Origin: Boesenbergia rotunda | Lineage: Eukaryota > Streptophyta > Magnoliopsida > Zingiberales > Zingiberaceae | Direction of reading: 5' to 3' | Length of the DNA stretch: 64,000 nucleotides | NCBI GenBank assembly: GCA_024364735.1 | Contig: JAGFNQ010000290.1 | Span: 377,061 to 441,060 of the forward strand | Shown: piece after piece, positions 58,779 to 64,000 of the stretch | How the letters are laid out: every line of letters begins with the position of its first letter | How positions within the stretch are numbered: position 1 is the stretch's first letter | Translations under genes and position numbers: made by a program | The notes under the pieces: generated by a model | Told to the model about the DNA's origin: nothing | The model's input: the letters and a program-made list of their open reading frames with translations, nothing else | Databases searched by the model: none

Positions 58779-60092
58779 TCAATTGTCATCAGAATCATCA
58801 ATATAAATGATATCCCTGGGTGACGGATCACTGGGGGATGCACCCTCAGGGAACGTATGATGATACCATTCTGCATACCATCTGTCCTGGAACGCGCTCA
58901 TCTCAGAGACACCATATGCCAAGGCATCAATACGGCGATCAAACGACTGGAACTCGGAGCTGACCTCCTGCTGCCAAAGCTCGGAGATGTGTAACTCGTG
59001 CTCCAATTGTCGCTCTATCTCTGCGACCTGCCAGCGCAGATCAGGAGCCAACTCATCATAGTCTGTAGTAATAGCTGTCGTCCCTGGGTCAGTAGCTGCC
59101 CTTGGTAATTCTTCCATTCGTCGGCGAACCTTCCACTTCAGCCCTTGAGTCCCAAGAACAACGCCGGACTGAGCAAGCATGCGACAATCCAACCGGCAGT
59201 CCTGTCGAATCATGGGCACAATGTGACCCTGTGAAACGTCGATGCCAACCGACTTTAGCCATGCAGTGATGATGTGACCGAATGGCATATAGACTGACTG
59301 GGATACTGGCATACAATGGACGATGATAGAGGAGAATACTGAAGCTATTGGGTCAAAGTCTAACTGTTGATGCATCCCGTAAAGCATCAGGCAGTGAAAC
59401 GGGTGAATCTCATCAAGATGTTTCGAGGTAGTGGGAAGGAGACAATTTGTGATGATCTTAAACAAGACATAATCAACAGGGGAAAGATGAAGAGCTGGAA
59501 ATGTAGGGAAGTCACGGGTGCACTCACCAGAATCCCTCGGTCTAGGATGACCTAGGAAGTACTCGTAAATGGAATTAGAGGTCACCCCATCGAAGGGGAC
59601 TGGAAGAGGATTGGGAGGAATAGGGTAGAGAAAGAACTCGTTGTGTGATCTGCGACAGCCGAGAAAATCAGTCAAGATAGATCGATCGAAAGCAAGATCA
59701 ACACCGGCAACACGCGTCTGCCATCCCGTGCTCCACCCAGTGCCCGGTCCACTGATCATATTGTTATAGAACTCAGAAACCAAGGTCAGGTTGATCGGTC
59801 CTTCAAAGTGCAAGAGGGGTTGAAGATTATAGAACTCAATTCGTTGTTGAATTGTTGGACAGTGTTCATAGATAAAAGTGGGGTCTATCGCCCGACACGG
59901 CATTAACTTGAAGTTGTGCCACTGGAACTTGAAGGCGAGACCATGACTCTGAAACCGAGCAAGTTGAGGGGATGAAGGCCTTTGAGAGGATGAAAAGGTT
60001 TTCTCTCGAGAACTCTCCTCTGCTACCTCCTTTCCCTTAGATGACTTTCTAAGGAGGTTCGAATTGATTATGACACATAGAGTGAAGCACAA
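58779..60092 (-). CDS. Extra (env-like) ORF of a Sirevirus-like element, 437 residues
   Basis: This is an intact open frame between RNase H and the 3' LTR. A Ser/Lys-rich start (residues 1-45) is followed by a region like the 'putative plant transposon protein' domain (RIEFYNLQPLLHFEGPINLT and LVSEFYNNM at about 85-115, then VDLAFDRSILTDFLG). A likely coiled coil follows (WQVAEIERQLEHELHISELW, about 345-385), then an acidic C terminus (IIYIDDSDDN). No convincing signal peptide or membrane segment is evident beyond a short hydrophobic start (MCFTLCVIINSNLL). The role of such ORFs in Sireviruses is not settled; 'env-like' refers to position only. The start may lie further upstream or in another exon. 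Confidence 0.7.
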   Translation of the reverse strand: MCFTLCVIINSNLLRKSSKGKEVAEESSREKTFSSSQRPSSPQLARFQSHGLAFKFQWHNFKLMPCRAIDPTFIYEHCPTIQQRIEFYNLQPLLHFEGPINLTLVSEFYNNMISGPGTGWSTGWQTRVAGVDLAFDRSILTDFLGCRRSHNEFFLYPIPPNPLPVPFDGVTSNSIYEYFLGHPRPRDSGECTRDFPTFPALHLSPVDYVLFKIITNCLLPTTSKHLDEIHPFHCLMLYGMHQQLDFDPIASVFSSIIVHCMPVSQSVYMPFGHIITAWLKSVGIDVSQGHIVPMIRQDCRLDCRMLAQSGVVLGTQGLKWKVRRRMEELPRAATDPGTTAITTDYDELAPDLRWQVAEIERQLEHELHISELWQQEVSSEFQSFDRRIDALAYGVSEMSAFQDRWYAEWYHHTFPEGASPSDPSPRDIIYIDDSDDN

Positions 60093-61397
60093 GAGTTGAT
60101 CATAGGATGAGACCCAATCAAAAGATAGATAAGAAATTTTTGGTCATAAGATGAGGAAGAGGGTCACGTAAAAACAAAACAGAATACGGTTAGCTTCATA
60201 AATATATATCTTTTTGAAAACGAAAGATGAAGCCAAACCCTTACTTCGGTGCCATTGAAGCATTTGAGCGAGGGAGGAAGAAGTCGGTTCCTCACGATTG
60301 AGAGAGGCTTGCTCACTGAGAACTCTCGGACGCAGAGAGGAAGAGGAGATCTCGTCGGAAAATACCAGTAGGAATCTCTGCCTCGTACGCGCGTGAGGAA
60401 GGGAGACGCAGGAACTCTCTCACTCTCACAAGGTTACACAGACGGGGTGGTTTCGGCGCTAGGGTTCGGGAAAACGAAGGTTTGGAGATTTAATCGGTTG
60501 GTGGATCGGCCCACCAACCAAAATTTAATGCGGTTGATCGGATCACCGTTCGATCAGATCGCGTCCGGACCGATCAGGATACATCTTGATCGGACTGGAA
60601 TGGCCCTGATCGGTCGGATGACCGATCAAATGCGATCCTGATCGATCGGGTGACCGATCAGGATTCGATCAGTAGGTCCCGGAGAGAAAATTCTGAGCTC
60701 CCTGATCGGTCTGTGGACCGATCCCCACAGGGTGCCAGATCGGTCTGGAGACCGATCCAGGCTAGCTCAGACACTTAGTCAAATTTCGGGAGATTCGACA
60801 CAGGAAGGAGTCAGATCGGTCTAGGGACCGATCAGTCCTATGCCTGATCGGTCCGGTGACCGATCAGGGTTCCTGATACGACTTGAAATGTTCAGTTTCA
60901 GAATTTCTGAAATTTCCAAACGATCTTTGATGGATTTTGTCTAACTTGGACAGGTCCACATGACTAAAATTGATTCTTAAACAAGAGTCTAGAATCCCTA
61001 TATGTTCAACAAACACTTTGATCCATCTAAATGGAATCAAACTCAAGCAATAATCAATCAAGCAAATTCAACCAAGTTTCTACTCCAACTTCAAGTTTCC
61101 AATCAAGTTGCCTTGATTGGAATGTCCAAGTATGATCATGGAGCCATATACACATATGTTATGCAATGGTTTTCCCCATACTTGGTCACCACCGTGATTA
61201 TTATCTCGTCAACTTAATTTCTCAACTGATGCAGTGACATTTTGAGAAATTGAGTTGAACCTAACATCTCACCCCATATCTAGCAATCAAAAACATTTTG
61301 GTAACTCTTATAGTTTGTGTGAGATGTTCCCAAAGTTACCCAATTGTTCCCTAACAATTTGAAATAATCATGAAGGGTTTTGACCATAATTTGAACA
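60093..61397 (-). other. Spacer with GATCGGTC hairpins between RNase H and the extra ORF
   Basis: At 60530-60870 there are at least seven GATCGGTC-N4-GACCGATC units with nearly fixed arms and changing centres. 60900-61397 is AT-richer and shows no gene. Small frames at 60393-60641, 60864-61061 and 61002-61217 have no domain. Confidence 0.65.
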
Positions 61398-63341
61398 TCA
61401 TGAGGCGCGACACATTCCCAATTCCCATCTTAGGAAACTAAATTCACTCTCGGGAAGTGGGTTAGTGAAAATGTCAGCTAGGTTTGACTTTGACTCTACA
61501 TGTGAGAGTATGATGTTCCCCCTAGCTACATGATCCCTAATGAAGTGGTGTCTTACCTCAATATGTTTTGTCCTAGAATGATGGACCGAATTCTTGGTTA
61601 AGTTAATCGTGCTAATGTTATCACATAACACTTGTACACCCTGATAACCCAATCCATAGTCCTCTAAGGTGTGGATCATCCACAACAATTGTGATATACA
61701 CTCTCCCATGGCGATATATTCTGCCTCGGTAGTGGAAAGAGCAACACAATGTTGCTTCCGACTCGACCAGCTTACTAAAGACGATCCTAGGAATTGGCAG
61801 CCCCCACTAGTGCTTTTCCGGTCCAACTTACATCCAGCGTAGTCAGAATCCGTATAGCCCATCAAATCAAAAGATTCGGTACGGGGATACCAAAGACCTA
61901 CACCAATTGTACCCTTGAGATATCTCAAAATTCGCTTAACAGCAATTAGGTGAGATTCCTTGGCACAAACTTGATACCTAGCGCACATACCTACAGCAAA
62001 TAGTATATCTGGTCGACTAGCTGTAAGGTATAGCAAACTACCTATCATGCTTCGATATTGAGTTAGATCAACGGGTTTACCACTCTCATCATTATCTAAT
62101 CTTGTATTTGTGGCCATGGGAGTGGTTACCTCTTTTGAATCACTCATATTGAATTTTCGAAGCATTTCATGTGTATACTTTGATTGGTGCACATGAATAC
62201 CATCGCGAGTTTGCTTGATTTCAAGTCCGAGGAAGAAAGTCAACTCTCCCACTAAACTCATTTCAAACTCACTCTCCATGTGTCCGATAAATTCACGTAA
62301 ATAGCCCTTGTTGTTTGAGCCACAAATTATGTCATCGATATATACTTGGGCTACAAATATATTGTCACCATCTCTTCGTAGAAATAGTGTAGGGTCTATT
62401 TGACCTCTAATGAAGTCCTTTTCAATCAAGAATGTCGACAACCGCTCATACCAGGCCCGGGGTGCCTGTTTAAGACCATACAGTGCCTTCTTGAGCTTGT
62501 ACACGTGGTTTGGATATTCGGTACTCTCAAACCCTGGAGGTTGTTCGACATAGACTTATTCCCTAATCAAACCATTTAGGAAAGCCGATTTGACATCCAT
62601 TTGAAATAGTTTGAATCCTCGATGTGCTGCAAATGCAAGCATTAATCGAATGGACTCTAATCGTGCCACGGGAGCATAAGTCTCATCATAATCAAGACCT
62701 TCAACTTGACTGTAGCCCTTGGCTACCAAGCGTGCCTTGTTTCTAATGATTTCTCCCTTGTGGTTTAATTTGTTTTTCAAGACCCATTTGGTTCCAATAA
62801 TGGTGGTCTTCTTAGGCCTAGGGACTAAGTCCCAAACCTGACTCCTCTCAAATTGACCTAGTTCATCTTGCATTGCAATAATCCAATCGGGATCATTTAA
62901 TGCTTCATCAATTTTTCTAGGTTCAATAACGGAAATTAGAGCAACTTCATTAGCCTCATTCCTGAAGAATGATCTAGTCCTAACCCCTTGATGGATGTCT
63001 CCAATAATTTGGTCTTGGGGATGACTAGAGGCTAGTCTTGTTTGCCTTGGTGTTGGTGGTGCTTCTTGGATAGGTTCACTAGACACGAATTCAGCCTCAG
63101 GGTCCGGCTGATCAATGAGTTGTCTAGGCTCACCGTCATCAGACTCATCACCATCAACAATACTCGGATTTTCATTCAAACTAAGTCTCCTTAGTTCGAT
63201 TTGAACTCCTTCTACATTATCTGATTGGTCAATTGATTTTGGAAATTCCTCAAACACCACATCAGAAGACTCTTCAACTAGTCTAGTTCTCTTGTTGTAG
63301 ACTCGGTAGGCTTTACTAACGAGGGAGTACCCGACTAGTAT
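61398..63341 (-). pseudogene. Sirevirus-like pol: RT and RNase H with an in-frame stop
   Basis: Continuing from integrase on the minus strand. The linker is acidic (DESDDGEPRQLIDQPDPEAE) and RT runs from about 62930. It includes GTKWVLKNKLNHKGEI, KARLVAKGYSQVEGLDYDET and DVKSAFLNGLIRE, then a TAA at 62556-62558, and resumes with YKLKKALYGLKQAPRAW and an intact YIDD site. RNase H shows TDSDYAGCKLDRKSTSGG and STTEAEYIA and ends at 61398. The parts on either side of the stop share one frame. Catalytic residues are otherwise present. Confidence 0.88.
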
Positions 63342-64000
63342 CCCTCATCAGCTTTTGCCGTGAACTTTCCCAAGATGATCCTTGGTGTTTAGGATGAACA
63401 CCTTACAACCAAACACCCTAAGATGTTTAACCGTAGGTGGTTTCCCAAACCAAAGTTCATGGGGAGTCTTTTCTAAAAACCTATGGATGAGAACTCGATT
63501 TTGCACATAGCAAGCTGTATTTACAGCTTCAGCCCATAAGTAACTCGGGAGTGAGTACTCATTAAGCATGCTTCGTGCAGCCTCTTGAAGTGCACGGTTC
63601 TTCCTCTCTACAACACCATTTTGTTGTGGTGTTCTAGGAGTAGAGAACTCATGTCTATAACCCTTATCTTGACAAAATTCTAGAAACCTTTGGTTTTGAA
63701 ATTCACCTCCATGATCACTTCTTATTGTCTTAATTGTTGATGATTTCTCATTTTCAACCCTTCTACAAAAAGAAATGAAAATATCTAAGGTTTGATCCTT
63801 ATGTTTTAAAAAGTAAGTCCAAGTATATCTAGTAAAATCATCAATGATAACAAAGCAATATCTACTTCCATTCAATGATATGATGGTACTCAATCAAATA
63901 GATCCATGTGAAGTAAATCTAAAGCATTGGAAGTACTTACAGTGCTTTTACCTTTATGTGCAGATTTTGTTTGCTTACCCATTTGACACGCATCACATAA
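63342..64000 (-). pseudogene. Sirevirus-like integrase and end of the GAG-pre-integrase domain (partial)
   Basis: At 63348-63893 the integrase core shows D (VIIDDFTRYTW), D (IRSDHGGEF) and E (TPQQNGVVERKN), and a C-terminal VFGCKVFILN motif. A different frame upstream (about 63907-64000) carries CDACQMGKQTKSAHKG, the end of the zinc-binding GAG-pre-integrase, so there is a frame change near 63890. Another short out-of-frame stretch with stops lies near 63310-63355. The domain continues beyond the window. Confidence 0.85.

Larger units (their letters stand above)
53491..64000 (-). mobile_element. Sirevirus-like Ty1/Copia element, 3' part (runs off the window)
   Basis: Read on the minus strand: end of the GAG-pre-integrase, integrase, RT and RNase H, then a hairpin-rich spacer, an extra ORF (58779-60092), a purine tract (58215-58229) and the 3' LTR (53491-58214). 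An extra ORF after RNase H and RT motifs like YGLKQAPRAWYERL with VYIDDIICGS fit the Sirevirus (Maximus-type) lineage. Frame breaks in pol show decay. The 5' LTR and gag lie beyond 64000, so the target duplication cannot be checked. Confidence 0.88.

Overview
This window is nuclear DNA of a flowering plant. It holds two recognisable host genes in a bed of nested transposable elements. The plant assignment rests on GT-AG introns, a SPA-type COP1 partner gene, Ty1/Copia elements primed by initiator tRNA-Met, Ty3 LTRs and a Mutator-like transposase. A monocot is plausible, but I cannot fix the species from sequence alone.

Layout. 1-10.4 kb: a decayed Mutator-like element (MULE) on the minus strand. 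It was split by a gag-only Copia element (1166-8291), whose own 3' LTR was later hit by a solo LTR (1437-3683, target duplication GAGAC). 11.7-14.2 kb: a two-exon UVSSA homologue on the plus strand, with an apparent one-base frameshift near its C terminus. 15-22.4 kb: fragments of several LTR families, including a candidate 1.5-kb LTR insertion at 15831-17350. 22437-27520: a structurally complete Copia element with 418-bp LTRs, target duplication TAATC, two in-frame TAG codons and an altered reverse-transcriptase active site. 28.6-45.4 kb: a seven-coding-exon SPA1/SPA2-like gene on the minus strand. Its third intron is 11.5 kb, swollen by a Ty3 LTR, another LTR, a damaged Copia element (33.6-40.9 kb) and a gag remnant. 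48.5-53.5 kb: a decayed repeat carrying a 2320-bp solo LTR (target duplication GACAT), next to a Ty3 reverse-transcriptase remnant. 53491 to the window end: a Sirevirus-like Copia element on the minus strand (integrase, RT/RNase H, an extra ORF, 3' LTR). That LTR is interrupted by a further 2503-bp solo LTR (target duplication CCCTC). The solo LTR at 1437-3683 belongs to the same family.

The host genes act in unrelated processes: transcription-coupled DNA repair (UVSSA) and light signalling (SPA with COP1). Nothing suggests they work together. Both look like real genes, and each shows one isolated one-base reading-frame break inside otherwise conserved coding sequence, which may be an assembly error.

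The most unusual signal is in the noncoding DNA of the Sirevirus-like family. It carries arrays of short inverted repeats whose arms change together while the loops vary. These occur in the LTR and again between the polymerase genes and the extra ORF.
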